Shown: positions 8,745 through 17,706, counted from the stretch's first letter. The stretch is 64,000 nucleotides of DNA from Epilithonimonas arachidiradicis (GCF_003610695.1 NZ_RAQH01000007.1:1-64000), one strand, 5' to 3'. The notes: generated by a model from the sequence alone, not told the origin. A program made the numbers and translations.

Positions 8745-9062
8745 TTAAAGTTGATCGTAACCACCGAATTTTTCATCGACAATCGCTTTCCATTCCGGAT
8801 GTTTTTTGATGTATGCAAAAACATAAGGACAGAATGGCAACAGTTTTTTACCGCTTTCTTTGATGAATTCTAACGTCTTTTCTACCACAGCAGCTGCAGC
8901 TCCGGTTCCTGCTAGTTCCGGTTCGGCTTCTGTATGGACAAGCGCGATCTGATGCTCTCTTTCGCCGTAATTGATAAAAGCAAAATGACCGTTAACTTCT
9001 ATTTCAAAACGTTTTTTAGTTTCGTTTTTCACAAGCGGGATATTTTCGAATTCTGGTTTCAT
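8745..9062 (-). CDS. YjdJ-like GNAT acetyltransferase
   Basis: A 105-residue GNAT of the same small type as the last gene of the operon. Visible motifs are NYGEREHQIALVHTEAEPEL, the acetyl-CoA loop GTGAAAAVVEKTL and the final CPYVFAYIKKHPEW, which is the characteristic YjdJ ending. It opens the five-gene operon, which has a -7 box 36 bases upstream. Having two YjdJ paralogues bracket one operon suggests an old internal duplication. Confidence 0.87.
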   Translation of the reverse strand: MKPEFENIPLVKNETKKRFEIEVNGHFAFINYGEREHQIALVHTEAEPELAGTGAAAAVVEKTLEFIKESGKKLLPFCPYVFAYIKKHPEWKAIVDEKFGGYDQL

Positions 9063-9097
9063 AATTTATTTTTTTAAAGTTACTTATTATTTGATTC

Positions 9098-9105
9098 CAA
9101 AATTA
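9098..9105 (-). promoter_or_regulatory. -7 box of the GNAT-OsmC operon
   Basis: TAATTTTG on the minus strand fits TANNTTTG; a TTTT tract lies about 19 bases further upstream. Confidence 0.5.
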
Positions 9106-9171
9106 GACAAAGCAAAACTGCTGAAAATTGATGTAGGATATTTTCTTAAGATGGATGTAATTGCAACAAAA

Positions 9172-9200
9172 AAATCCTGCAAATTAGTTCTGCAGGATTT
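9172..9200. terminator. Terminator hairpin
   Basis: AAATCCTGCA and TGCAGGATTT form a 10-bp stem. In the minus direction the stem is followed by a T-run (complement of AAAA before 9172), so it terminates the 9252-9716 gene. Confidence 0.8.
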
Positions 9201-9251
9201 CTGGGTTAAATAAATTGTTTCAGAAACAATTATGAATATGCATTTGTGTTT

Positions 9252-9716
9252 TTAGAGTTGATCTTCAAACTTCATCCGTGAGCGCTTGATGAAGTTGGAT
9301 ATATTTTCCAGTTTTTCTGTGTTTTTTTCCGGCAGATTCCCTATCCTGTAATAGAAGCTTCTCATTCCCCTTTTTGTATTGATATTGATAACCATAAAAT
9401 AGTTAACAATCCCTTTTTCCACCTTGAAGAAAAGAACTTTTTGTAACGGCACTTCCAGAACAGGATGATGGATGTGCGACAAAGGATGCTCATACTTCAC
9501 AGAGAGGATGTGCTCAGAAACTTCCAGAGAAAAGGTCTTCAACATAGCTAACCTCCATACACAAAACAAAAGAATGAGTAACGAAGTGCTGTATAAAACG
9601 GCTTTACTAACTACTATAAATTGTTTGGCGAATATTAAAAATAATATATCCAAAACAAGAAGCAGGAAGAATCCATACATCGCCAATGCGATTTCTTTTC
9701 GGTTATTTATTTTCAT
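9252..9716 (-). CDS. Small membrane protein with two TM helices, unknown
   Basis: A 154-residue protein with two hydrophobic helices at about 11-32 and 36-57, then a cytoplasmic-looking domain of alternating strands (FSLEVSEHILSVKYEHP ... VLFFKVEKGIVNYFMVINI). The layout of two helices plus a strand-rich domain resembles bacterial PH-domain membrane proteins, but I see no decisive motif. It stands alone, with a terminator after it. Function unknown. Confidence 0.7.
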   Translation of the reverse strand: MKINNRKEIALAMYGFFLLLVLDILFLIFAKQFIVVSKAVLYSTSLLILLFCVWRLAMLKTFSLEVSEHILSVKYEHPLSHIHHPVLEVPLQKVLFFKVEKGIVNYFMVININTKRGMRSFYYRIGNLPEKNTEKLENISNFIKRSRMKFEDQL

Positions 9717-10103
9717 TTCTTGGTGTTTTTGCCCAGCCCGATTTCTGGATTTGTGTTTTTTATTGGTCCTCCTTTATTCCATTAAAATGTTTTTCTTGGC
9801 TATTAGTTTATTTCTATGGAAAATTGTACTTCTCATTAGTACCTTTTACAGAGCCGGTGAAGACTCTGTAAATGGATACTAAGATTTCATTATTGTGTGT
9901 TTTCAGAATCAAAGTTTCAAATTGTAATCGGTTAATAGAATCTCTATTTTTTCTGATTATAATTATTAACTTTTTATTGATACAAAAATATCAGTATAGT
10001 AATATTGTATCCAAGAAAACACAATAGATGTATGTCGATAAGGTTGTAGATATTTTTCTACAAGCAACAATTTTAGAAATGAGGATTATTAATTGGATCT
10101 GAA
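9717..10103. other. Non-coding spacer with one hairpin
   Basis: No credible gene. A hairpin TTTACAGAG / CTCTGTAAA (9845-9853 with 9864-9872) is the only structure seen. The right end holds the 3' side of the NarL-type regulator; no T-rich terminator is obvious there. Confidence 0.5.
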
Positions 10104-10742
10104 TTAATTATGATTATTTTTAATTAATTCTGCCAATTCTACGATATTTTCGATATTAAGCTTTTCAAATATCCTTTTTTTTACCGTACTGATGGTGTTT
10201 TGTTTCAGGTCTAACCGGCTCGCTATTTCCAGATTTCCCAAACCTTTGGCATATAATTCTGCGATTTCCAATTCTCTTTCGGTCAAACTTTCCAAGGGGT
10301 TGATAAGCTTGGGGTTTTGCATAGAATTCATCATAAGGGCTTGGGTCAGCGGTGAGATATATTGCCCGTAACGCAACATTCTCAGGATTGCCTGCTTTAT
10401 TTCCTCTTCTTCGCTCAGTTTGCTTAGGAATCCGTTGGCGCCGGCATTGATGAATTTCAGAGACTGTGTCGCTTCATCAATACCTGTGAAAATCAGAACC
10501 TTGATCTCTGGATTAATTTCTTTTATCTTGGGTAAGATCGTCAGACTATTGCCATCAGGAAAATGTGCATCAATGATTGCAATATCTATTGCTTGGCTCT
10601 GAACAGTATCCAAAACCTGCGACAGGTTAGAAGCCTGAAAAATTTCGCAATCCAAACCAATTTCTTCCAGCATAAACACAAGGCCTTGTCTTATAAGGCT
10701 ATGATCGTCGGCAAGTAGGAAAGTGGTTTTGTTATCTAACAT
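10104..10742 (-). CDS. NarL/LuxR-type response regulator
   Basis: A 212-residue regulator: receiver domain 1-125 with the acidic pair Asp12-Asp13 and phosphoacceptor Asp58 (AIIDAHFPDG), and a LuxR-type helix-turn-helix at the C-terminus (LTERELEIAELYAKG ... LKQNTISTVKKRIFEKLNI). Its start codon overlaps the stop of the upstream kinase by one base (TAATG), so the two are co-translated partners. Targets unknown. Confidence 0.92.
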   Translation of the reverse strand: MLDNKTTFLLADDHSLIRQGLVFMLEEIGLDCEIFQASNLSQVLDTVQSQAIDIAIIDAHFPDGNSLTILPKIKEINPEIKVLIFTGIDEATQSLKFINAGANGFLSKLSEEEEIKQAILRMLRYGQYISPLTQALMMNSMQNPKLINPLESLTERELEIAELYAKGLGNLEIASRLDLKQNTISTVKKRIFEKLNIENIVELAELIKNNHN

Positions 10743-12469
10743 TATTGATTAATATTTAAATTGATTGAAAATTTCACAGTTGTACCTTTGTTCAGTTCAC
10801 TTTCAACAGAGATGTCTCCGGAATATAATTCTACAAGTTCCTTGCAAAGGCTCAATCCTAATCCTGCTCCCAGATTTTCGACATCTTCGGATAATACACC
10901 TTGATAATAAGGTTCGAATATTTTTTCTAAATCGGATTCCGAAATTCCCGCACCTGTATCGCTGATTGCTGTAACCAGACGAACGGTTTTGTCATCTACA
11001 GGTTCCGTTCTTGTATTAACGGTGATTTGTCCGTTTTCTGTAAACTTATTAGCATTTCCAAGAATGTTCATAAAAACCTGATTGATTTTTGCCTTGTCAG
11101 AATAGATCTCCAAATCCGGACTGATATTTTCATTAACGACAAATCTGTTGTTTCTGGTTTCTATAAATGGTTCTATCGAAGTCAGGATAGATGATACTTC
11201 ATTTTTTAGATTAAATACTGTTGGAACCAATTTATTTTCCTTGTGCTGATTTTTGGTATATTCCAGGATTTGATTGGCTTGTAATAATAATGAATTGTTG
11301 GTAAAGCTGATCGATTTCAGGTATTCTTTGATGCTTTCGTCATTAGTTTTTTTATTGATTCTGTTAATAAAAATTCCAATAATCTTCAGAGGTGATCTCA
11401 ACTCGTGGCTCAGCATTCCCAGGATTCTGTTTTTGAAGTTAAGATTTTCACTGATTTTTTTGTTTGCGGAATTGAGTCGCTTTTCATAGATAAAGGCGAT
11501 TCTCGTAAAATACATGATCAGGATGGAAACGATAAACATCAGGATCATCGCACCAAAAACCAAATACATTCTGATTTTGTTGCTTTTGGAATTTTGCTTT
11601 TCGTATTCCTTTTCCAAGTCGGATTTAGAACCTTTGATCGCATCATCATAGATGTTCATCAGGTCGTTACCATAGATCAAAAGGCTGTTGAATATTTTGT
11701 AGAATTTGCTGCTATGATTTTTATTCCTGATTACATTAACCTGGATTTTCTGCACTTCCTTTGAATAGTGATTATTAATCGTTTTAACAATACTGTCCAT
11801 ATCAGATTTGATTCTTTCTGCATTGGTGATTCCGCCATTGTTGACTGTGATGACAGTACTTTCTTTTTGCACATCTACCTTGCCAGAGATCGCATCTCCC
11901 AAACGTCCGAAAAGGCCTTTCTTCTTAACAGTATCTGAAACGGTTTTGGTTTGGATGTCAAATTTTTCGTAGTTATAATTATTCAGGTTATATTTCTTGA
12001 ACTTTGGAGCATCTTCGCCAATTTTGAAAGTCGATTTTGTCGAAAACTGGTACGTAGAATCAGCCAGCAACTTCAGTTTTTTGAACTCTGACGAATCTTT
12101 TTTCTGTGGCAGCAATATGTTTTCAAGCTTTGGATTTTTGTAGCTGTTAATGCTGTCTAGATTTTTTGTAAGCTTGTTGACAGATTCGAAATAGGAATCC
12201 AAATATTTTTTATCATCCGTAATCAGGTACTTCTGAAAATGATCCTGAGAATTCAGTAACTCTCTCTTAGAATCTTCTGTCAGGTTTTCTAATGAATGGA
12301 TCTCCTTCAATTGATTTTCTATAAAGGTCAAATTCTTTCTGGACATAAATTCGTTATAGAAAAATCCTGCTAGAATAATCTGAATCAACAAAATGCATAG
12401 AATCAGGAAATAATGAACTATTTTTCTGAATCGGAAGCTTAGTGATTTTGAAGAATTGTTGGACTTCAT
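10742..12469 (-). CDS. Membrane sensor histidine kinase
   Basis: A 575-residue kinase. One membrane helix at about 14-38 and one near 300-328 enclose an extracytoplasmic sensor of some 260 mostly helical, Lys/Asn/Ser-rich residues, which resembles no domain I know. HisKA follows, with the phosphohistidine in MLSHELRSPLKI, and an ATPase domain with NILGNANKF (N box), DTGAGI (G1), EPYYQG and GAGLGLSL (G2). It phosphorylates, presumably, the NarL-type regulator encoded directly downstream. Confidence 0.9.
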   Translation of the reverse strand: MKSNNSSKSLSFRFRKIVHYFLILCILLIQIILAGFFYNEFMSRKNLTFIENQLKEIHSLENLTEDSKRELLNSQDHFQKYLITDDKKYLDSYFESVNKLTKNLDSINSYKNPKLENILLPQKKDSSEFKKLKLLADSTYQFSTKSTFKIGEDAPKFKKYNLNNYNYEKFDIQTKTVSDTVKKKGLFGRLGDAISGKVDVQKESTVITVNNGGITNAERIKSDMDSIVKTINNHYSKEVQKIQVNVIRNKNHSSKFYKIFNSLLIYGNDLMNIYDDAIKGSKSDLEKEYEKQNSKSNKIRMYLVFGAMILMFIVSILIMYFTRIAFIYEKRLNSANKKISENLNFKNRILGMLSHELRSPLKIIGIFINRINKKTNDESIKEYLKSISFTNNSLLLQANQILEYTKNQHKENKLVPTVFNLKNEVSSILTSIEPFIETRNNRFVVNENISPDLEIYSDKAKINQVFMNILGNANKFTENGQITVNTRTEPVDDKTVRLVTAISDTGAGISESDLEKIFEPYYQGVLSEDVENLGAGLGLSLCKELVELYSGDISVESELNKGTTVKFSINLNINQ

Positions 12470-12629
12470 ATTTGTGTTATTAATTTAATTAATCAGTTAT
12501 TGAAAAAAAAACCGATTGCCATAGTCTGTAAAATTAAAAAATCTAATAAAAATATCCTTTTATCATGTGTGTTTTCATATGATTTGTAAAATTAAACCTT
12601 TTACAGTGAGTTATCTATATAAAATTAAT

Positions 12630-12660
12630 AAAAAATCCTGTAAAACTGCATTTACAGGAT
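12630..12660 (-). terminator. Terminator of pheS
   Basis: ATCCTGTAAA and TTTACAGGAT form a perfect 10-bp stem with loop ACTGCA; in the minus direction a T-run follows. Confidence 0.9.
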
Positions 12661-12685
12661 AGGATTAATATGTATAATATAGTAC

Positions 12686-13696
12686 TTACAATGTTTTGAA
12701 CTGCTCCAGCATTCTGATATCATTTTCAAAGAACATCCGGATGTCGCTCATCTGATAAAGGAGCATTACAATTCTTTCGATTCCCATTCCGAAAGCATAA
12801 CCTGAGAATTTGTCAGGGTCAATATTAACATTCTTTAGAACTGCAGGATCTACCATTCCGCAACCCATGATTTCTAGCCAGCCTGTACCTTTTGTGATTC
12901 TGTAATCCGTTTCAGAATTCAGTCCCCAATAAACATCCACTTCTGCGCTCGGCTCGGTAAAAGGGAAATAAGAAGGTCTCATTCTGATTTTTGACTTTCC
13001 GAAAAGTTCCGTTGTAAAGAACTGAATGGTTTGTTTAAGGTCCGCAAAACTCACATTCTCATCAATATATAAACCTTCTATCTGGTGGAAGATACAGTGC
13101 GAACGGGAAGAAACCGCTTCATTACGGAAAACCCTTCCGGGAGCTAGGATTCTCATCGGCGGTTCATTGTTTTCCATATAGCGGATCTGAACCGATGAGG
13201 TGTGCGTTCTCAACAACACATCCGGATTTTGCTCGATGAAAAAGGTGTCTTGCATATCTCTTGCCGGATGATATTCTGGTAAGTTTAATGCGGTGAAGTT
13301 ATGCCAGTCGTCTTCAATTTCCGGTCCGTCTGCCACAGCAAAACCGATCGATTTGAAGATGTCAATAATTTTATTTTTAACCAGATTAATAGGATGACGA
13401 GAACCTAATTCCAAAGGGAAAGCCGGTCTTGTAAGGTCTTCTTTTTCGAGAATAATTTTACTTTCCGAAGAAGATTTAAGTTCCTCCAGTTTTTCGTTAA
13501 CAGCATTTCTTAAGATGTTGATTTTCTGTCCAAAATCTTTTTTCTGCTCATTTGGAATTTGTTTTAAGGAATCATAAAAATCATTCATAATTCCTTTTTT
13601 TCCGTTGAACTTCAGTCGGAATTGCTCAATTTCATCCTTGGCAGAAGATTGGAAATTTTGTACTTCTATCAGCAGGTCATCAATTTTCTCTAGCAT
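12686..13696 (-). CDS. pheS: Phenylalanyl-tRNA synthetase alpha subunit
   Basis: A class II aminoacyl-tRNA synthetase subunit of 336 residues from the chosen start. The N-terminal coiled coil (1-90) binds tRNA-Phe; the catalytic core carries LELGSRHPI, motif 2 with GRVFRNEAVSSRSHCIFHQIEG, and motif 3 GFGMGIERI-like (GYAFGMGIERIVMLLY). A longer reading would begin at a TTG at 13723, but a TATTTTTG -7 box covers exactly that codon, so transcription must start after it; the ATG at 13696 is preferred. The beta subunit gene is not adjacent, which is common in Bacteroidota. Confidence 0.95.
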   Translation of the reverse strand: MLEKIDDLLIEVQNFQSSAKDEIEQFRLKFNGKKGIMNDFYDSLKQIPNEQKKDFGQKINILRNAVNEKLEELKSSSESKIILEKEDLTRPAFPLELGSRHPINLVKNKIIDIFKSIGFAVADGPEIEDDWHNFTALNLPEYHPARDMQDTFFIEQNPDVLLRTHTSSVQIRYMENNEPPMRILAPGRVFRNEAVSSRSHCIFHQIEGLYIDENVSFADLKQTIQFFTTELFGKSKIRMRPSYFPFTEPSAEVDVYWGLNSETDYRITKGTGWLEIMGCGMVDPAVLKNVNIDPDKFSGYAFGMGIERIVMLLYQMSDIRMFFENDIRMLEQFKTL

Positions 13697-13720
13697 TATC
13701 TCGTGTAAAAAAATAGACTG

Positions 13721-13728
13721 CAAAAATA
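13721..13728 (-). promoter_or_regulatory. -7 box of pheS
   Basis: TATTTTTG on the minus strand fits TANNTTTG and lies 25 bases before the ATG at 13696. It decides between the two possible pheS starts. Confidence 0.65.
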
Positions 13729-13756
13729 CGATTTTTAAAATAAAGTTGCCATAAAA

Positions 13757-13782
13757 AATCTGTTCCCGAAAAGAAACAGATT
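13757..13782 (-). terminator. Terminator of the YceI gene
   Basis: AATCTGTT and AACAGATT form the stem, followed on the minus strand by a T-run. Confidence 0.75.
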
Positions 13783-13806
13783 GTAGATTATCATTTATAA
13801 GACAAA

Positions 13807-14466
13807 TTATTTTTTCTCAATCGCTTTCACTTTCATCTGAACATTAATTTCATTTTTGATTAATCCTTCAGCAGCAGGCATCTGGAATTTGATCCCGAAC
13901 TCATCTCTGTTGATGTCTTTTGGTTCGGTTGCGATGCTCAGTTCACTGTCTTTTATTTTCACATTCGCGTTGAAGGTGGCCGGTTTTGTGATGCCTTTCA
14001 AAGTCAGATTACCGTCCAGAACAGTGTTGTAGTCGCTTCCTGCAGGCGCTTCGGATATTTTTGTGATTTCGAAAGAAGCCGTCGGGAACTTTTCTACATC
14101 AAAAAAATCAGCACTTTTAAGATGACCAATCAATTTTCCGTTGCTTTCCGAATCTTTCAAATCTTCATTGGCAATAGATGTCATATCAATCACGAATTGT
14201 CCGCTTTCCAGCTTCCCGTCTTTTACGGTCACTTCGCCACTTTCAAATTTCAGAGTTCCGATGTGGCTTGTATTGTCAGATTTTACAACTTTGAATCCTT
14301 TCCATTCCGCTTTACTGTTGAGGGTGTCCACGACATAGATTTGTCCGTCATTGGTCGTCAATACCTCGTTGCTCTCGCTGGTTACCGGTTTGTCCTTCCC
14401 ACAAGAGATGACCAATACCGAAGCCGAAATGATTAATAATGCGGAGATTAAAGTTGCTTTTTTCAT
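13807..14466 (-). CDS. YceI-family lipoprotein
   Basis: A 219-residue lipoprotein: lipobox VISC with Cys22, followed by a short Ser/Thr linker and a YceI lipocalin-like barrel (about 45-219; DTLNSKAEWKGFKV start, SADFFDVEKFPTASFEI mid, LTLKGITKPATF late). YceI proteins bind isoprenoid-type lipids in the periplasm; the ligand here is unknown. It has its own terminator and diverges from the ABC ATPase gene, the two starts being 86 bases apart. Confidence 0.93.
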   Translation of the reverse strand: MKKATLISALLIISASVLVISCGKDKPVTSESNEVLTTNDGQIYVVDTLNSKAEWKGFKVVKSDNTSHIGTLKFESGEVTVKDGKLESGQFVIDMTSIANEDLKDSESNGKLIGHLKSADFFDVEKFPTASFEITKISEAPAGSDYNTVLDGNLTLKGITKPATFNANVKIKDSELSIATEPKDINRDEFGIKFQMPAAEGLIKNEINVQMKVKAIEKK

Positions 14467-14551
14467 TTTAAAGTTTTATTTGTTACTTAGTTTTACGTTC
14501 TTTGCTAAAATAATAAAATTATTACACTTCCAAAAATACTATTTCCGTAAA

Positions 14552-15484
14552 ATGTTGTTAGAAGTCAAAAATCTTTATTTCAATTATCAGACCAACCAGC
14601 CCCTTTTTCAAAACCTGAATCTGAATGTCGACGAAGGTCAGATTATCGCCCTGGCAGGCGAAAGTGGTTGTGGAAAATCCACTTTATTGAGTTTGATTTA
14701 TGGTCTAATGGACTGGCAAAGCGGGGAAATTATTTTTGAAGGACAAAAGTTGTTCGGACCTAAAGGAAATCTGGTTCCCGGTGAATCTCAAATGAAATTC
14801 GTGGCTCAGAATTACGATTTGATGCCTTATGCGACGGTTGCCGATAACGTTGGGAAATTCATCTCTAACATCAATTTAAAATCGAAAAAAGAAAAGGTCG
14901 AAGAATTATTAGATATTGTTGGTTTGAAAGATTATGCTAAAGTCCTGCCCAAAAATCTTAGCGGTGGACAACAGCAGCGTGTGGCAATTGCCAGAGCTTT
15001 GGCGATTCTGCCGAAAATGCTTTTATTGGATGAACCTTTCAGTAATCTCGATTTTTCCAGAAAATTTGAATTGCGGGATAAGCTGTTCAATTACGTCAGG
15101 CAAAATAATATGAGTCTTCTGATTTCAACGCATAATTTGGAAGAAGTTTTGCCTTGGGCAGATAAAATTGTGGTTTTGCAACAAGGGCGATTGATTCAAA
15201 ATGATTCGCCGAAAGAAACTTATGAAAATCCTTATAATGATTATGTTGCAAAGCTTTTAGGCGAGGTCAATATTTTTTCAGAGGAAGAAAAATCCGAATT
15301 TAATCTTTCCAAAAAACATTATTTTCCGCATCAGATAAAAATTGCAGAAAATGGAGTAGAAGCTGTTGTTTTAGAAAGCCTTTTTGCCGGTTCTCATTAC
15401 CGGAACAAGCTTAGAATTAATGATAAACCAATCGTTGTTTATTCTCAAAATGTACTTTCCGGAAACGTATTTTTAAAGTTTTAA
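14552..15484 (+). CDS. ABC transporter ATP-binding protein
   Basis: A 310-residue ATPase. Walker A is GESGCGKST (36-44), the signature LSGGQQQRVAIARAL begins near 136, Walker B is MLLLDEP, and STHN is the switch histidine. The first 230 residues look like the CysA/PotA class of importers, with a short extra C-terminal domain. The frame is open 67 codons further upstream, but that part runs antisense into the YceI gene; the ATG at 14552 gives the normal start MLLEVKNLYF. No permease gene is adjacent, so the complex it energises is encoded elsewhere. Confidence 0.88.
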   Translation: MLLEVKNLYFNYQTNQPLFQNLNLNVDEGQIIALAGESGCGKSTLLSLIYGLMDWQSGEIIFEGQKLFGPKGNLVPGESQMKFVAQNYDLMPYATVADNVGKFISNINLKSKKEKVEELLDIVGLKDYAKVLPKNLSGGQQQRVAIARALAILPKMLLLDEPFSNLDFSRKFELRDKLFNYVRQNNMSLLISTHNLEEVLPWADKIVVLQQGRLIQNDSPKETYENPYNDYVAKLLGEVNIFSEEEKSEFNLSKKHYFPHQIKIAENGVEAVVLESLFAGSHYRNKLRINDKPIVVYSQNVLSGNVFLKF

Positions 15485-15560
15485 TTATCCCATTTTATAT
15501 ATTGTTGATAAAATATGGATAACTTATACATTATCAGTTGGTTGGAAAATAAAATTTTCT

Positions 15561-15568
15561 TAGCTTTG
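15561..15568 (+). promoter_or_regulatory. Promoter of the candidate small RNA
   Basis: TAGCTTTG matches TANNTTTG, with TTG at 15538-15540 placed 20 bases upstream as the -33 element. A start near G15575 is predicted. Confidence 0.6.
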
Positions 15569-15574
15569 GTTTAC

Positions 15575-15696
15575 GAAAATTTAAAGGAATTTTTTGGTTA
15601 ATTCTCTTTCTGCCTTAGGGACTGGAAATTAGTCTTGTTCAACACGGGACAATCAGAGTCTTTGAAAGTTTACCCTGCCAAAACTTTCCTTTTTTT
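15575..15696 (+). ncRNA. Candidate structured small RNA, 6S-Flavo-like?
   Basis: An unannotated 122-base unit with a good Bacteroidota promoter at its start and a hairpin plus T-run at its end (GAAAGTTT 15664 / AAACTTTC 15681, then CTTTTTTT). Internal stems are possible: GACT/AGTC at about 15620-15634 and TTGTTC/GGACAA around an ACACG loop at 15634-15652. No reading frame of interest crosses it. By size, isolation and fold it could be the flavobacterial 6S RNA (Rfam 6S-Flavo), which I have not been able to align; another trans-acting RNA is equally possible. The hairpin could alternatively be just the terminator of the ABC gene. Confidence 0.5.
15664..15696 (+). terminator. Terminator of the small RNA / ABC ATPase gene
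   Basis: GAAAGTTT and AAACTTTC with a TACCCTGCC-containing loop, followed by CTTTTTTT. It ends at the stop codon of the convergent YjdM gene. Confidence 0.75.
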
Positions 15697-16027
15697 ATGC
15701 TTTCTTCACAAACTCAGATTTCAAAGCCATAGATCCGAAGCCGTCAATTTTGCAGTCGATATTATGGTCAGAATCCGGACGTAGGCGGATGTTTTTAACT
15801 TTTGTCCCTGCTTTTACAGGTTTGGGTGCGCCTTTCACCGGCAAATCTTTGATGACAATTACAGAATCGCCGTTTTGTAATTCCTTGCCAAGCGAATCAA
15901 AAATTTTTCCTTCAGATGAAACTTCCTTCGGGTCCCATTCGTGGAAACATTGTGAACAAACTTGCAAGTTATCTTGTTCGTAAGTAAATTCGGATTGGCA
16001 TTTTGGGCAAAGAATAGTGTCGCTCAT
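15695..16027 (-). CDS. YjdM/PhnA-like zinc-ribbon protein
   Basis: A 110-residue protein with an N-terminal zinc ribbon (CPKCQSEF ... CSQCFHEW, two CxxC pairs) and the C-terminal KOW/SH3-like domain of the PhnA family (GDSVIVIKDLPVKGAPKPVK, DHNIDCKIDGFG). E. coli YjdM was once called an alkylphosphonate protein, but no phosphonate genes are near and its role is unclear. Its stop codon lies inside the T-run of the convergent terminator. Confidence 0.9.
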   Translation of the reverse strand: MSDTILCPKCQSEFTYEQDNLQVCSQCFHEWDPKEVSSEGKIFDSLGKELQNGDSVIVIKDLPVKGAPKPVKAGTKVKNIRLRPDSDHNIDCKIDGFGSMALKSEFVKKA

Positions 16028-16168
16028 AGTTTTTATAGATGATAATTAATGAATGATAAATGATTTTTTATCACTTTAATGTTGCAAAGGTAACTTAATT
16101 ACAAACAGACATCAACTAACATTTATCATCTTTTATCGTGAAAATATTTATTTTTGAAAAAAAACTTT

Positions 16169-16486
16169 ATGAAGATTATTAGACGATTGATTTTTATTGG
16201 TTTAATGGTATTACTGGGCTGGATATTTGTAATTAATCTTTATGAGATTGATATTGTTCCTGTTAAAAATAAAGCTTATCAAAGAGAGCAAATAATGGAA
16301 ATTGAGGAATCCAATTCTATCTTCGAACTTAAAAAAATTGCAAAATCAAAAGTACTTGTAATTCATAAAATTCATAAATCAAATCACGAAAAGTCTACAA
16401 AAGAATTATACTTATTGTTTGCAGTTATTACAATGATATTATTTTTATATATCACTCCAAAACCAAGCAAAACTCATAATTCATAA
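16169..16486 (+). CDS. Small membrane protein, unknown
   Basis: A 105-residue protein with helices at about 4-24 (LIFIGLMVLLGWIFVINL) and near the C-terminus (LYLLFAVITMILFLYI), joined by a charged loop. A TTG at 16154 opens the same frame five codons earlier; the ATG at 16169 is the simpler start. No family recognised; it is not in an obvious operon, although gcvT lies 54 bases downstream with its own promoter. Confidence 0.5.
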   Translation: MKIIRRLIFIGLMVLLGWIFVINLYEIDIVPVKNKAYQREQIMEIEESNSIFELKKIAKSKVLVIHKIHKSNHEKSTKELYLLFAVITMILFLYITPKPSKTHNS

Positions 16487-16501
16487 CTCAAAACTAATTC
16501 T

Positions 16502-16509
16502 TAGATTTG
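16502..16509 (+). promoter_or_regulatory. -7 box of gcvT
   Basis: TAGATTTG fits TANNTTTG. It covers the upstream in-frame start codon (TTG at 16507) of the gcvT frame and so supports the ATG at 16540. Confidence 0.6.
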
Positions 16510-16539
16510 TGCGCAACTAAAATAAATCTTCCTTTTAAA

Positions 16540-17619
16540 ATGAAAAAAACCGCTTTATACGATAAACACGTTTCTCTGGGCGCTAAAATCGTTCCGTTTG
16601 CAGGATTCGAAATGCCTGTTCAGTATTCAGGAGTTACAGAAGAACATTTTGCTGTCCGCGAAAAAGCGGGAATTTTTGATGTCTCTCATATGGGACAGTT
16701 TTTCATCGAAGGTCCTTCTGCAAAAGCCTTGTTGCAGTTTGTGACTTCCAATAATGTGGATGCTCTGGAAAATGGAAAAGCGCAATATTCTTGCCTTCCG
16801 AATGAGACCGGCGGGATTGTAGATGATTTGATTGTTTATAAAATTGAAGATGAAAAATATTTCGTAGTAGTCAATGCTTCAAATATCGACAAGGACTGGA
16901 ACCATATCGCCAAATACAATGAAAAATTCGGGGCAAAAATGACCAATGCTTCTGATGAGATGTCATTGATTGCCATTCAAGGCCCAAAAGCAACCGAAAT
17001 TCTTCAGAAATTGACTGAGGCAGATTTGTCGTCAATTCCATATTATCATTTCACAATAGGTTCTGTGGCTGGTTTTTCGGATGTGATTATTTCGAACACA
17101 GGTTATACAGGAAGTGGCGGATTCGAAATCTATTTCAAAAATGAAAATGCTGAGCAACTTTGGGATGCGTTGACAGAAGCCGGAAAAGAATTTGGGATGA
17201 TTCCTTGCGGATTGGCTTCCAGAGATACTTTGAGATTGGAGAAAGGCTTCTGCCTTTATGGAAATGATATTGATGATACAACGTCTCCACTTGAAGCTGG
17301 TTTGGGTTGGATTACAAAATTCGATAAAGATTTTGTGAACAAAACATTTCTGGAAAATCAAAAGGCTGAAGGTGTTTCCAGGAAATTAGTTGGTTTCGAA
17401 ATGCAGGAAAAAGCCATTCCAAGACACGACTATGAAGTGATTGACGTGGAAGGAAATATCATCGGGAAAGTGACGTCCGGAACAATGTCGCCAATGAAAA
17501 AAATCGGGTTAGGTTTGGCTTATGTTGATAAACCGAATTTCAAATTAGGTTCAGAAATCTTCATCAGAATTAGGAATAAAGATATTCCTGCGAAGGTGGT
17601 AAAATTGCCTTTTGTTTAA
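16540..17619 (+). CDS. gcvT: Glycine cleavage system T protein (aminomethyltransferase)
   Basis: A 359-residue enzyme that moves the methylene group from aminomethyl-lipoyl H protein to tetrahydrofolate, releasing ammonia. Diagnostic segments are [55 protein letters not shown] and [19 protein letters not shown]. The frame is open 11 codons upstream, but a TAGATTTG promoter box overlaps that region, so [10 protein letters not shown] is taken as the start. The other gcv genes are not adjacent, as usual in flavobacteria. Confidence 0.96.
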   Translation: MKKTALYDKHVSLGAKIVPFAGFEMPVQYSGVTEEHFAVREKAGIFDVSHMGQFFIEGPSAKALLQFVTSNNVDALENGKAQYSCLPNETGGIVDDLIVYKIEDEKYFVVVNASNIDKDWNHIAKYNEKFGAKMTNASDEMSLIAIQGPKATEILQKLTEADLSSIPYYHFTIGSVAGFSDVIISNTGYTGSGGFEIYFKNENAEQLWDALTEAGKEFGMIPCGLASRDTLRLEKGFCLYGNDIDDTTSPLEAGLGWITKFDKDFVNKTFLENQKAEGVSRKLVGFEMQEKAIPRHDYEVIDVEGNIIGKVTSGTMSPMKKIGLGLAYVDKPNFKLGSEIFIRIRNKDIPAKVVKLPFV

Positions 17620-17638
17620 GGATTAGGATTTAAAAATA

Positions 17639-17671
17639 AAAAAAGCGGCTGTTTTTGGTCGCTTTTTTTAT
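17639..17671 (+). terminator. Terminator of gcvT
   Basis: AAAAGCGGC and GTCGCTTTT pair around TGTTTTTG, followed by a T-run. Confidence 0.75.
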
Positions 17672-17706
17672 TTCTGAGATTTTATTATAGTAAAAGTGAA
17701 GGTATT

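Noticed and set aside
11405-11764. 119-codon plus-strand frame inside the histidine kinase gene
   Set aside because: Antisense shadow of the kinase linker and membrane region.
14351-14551. N-terminal extension of the ABC ATPase frame
   Set aside because: Runs antisense through the YceI gene and reads as random sequence; the normal ATPase start is the ATG at 14552.
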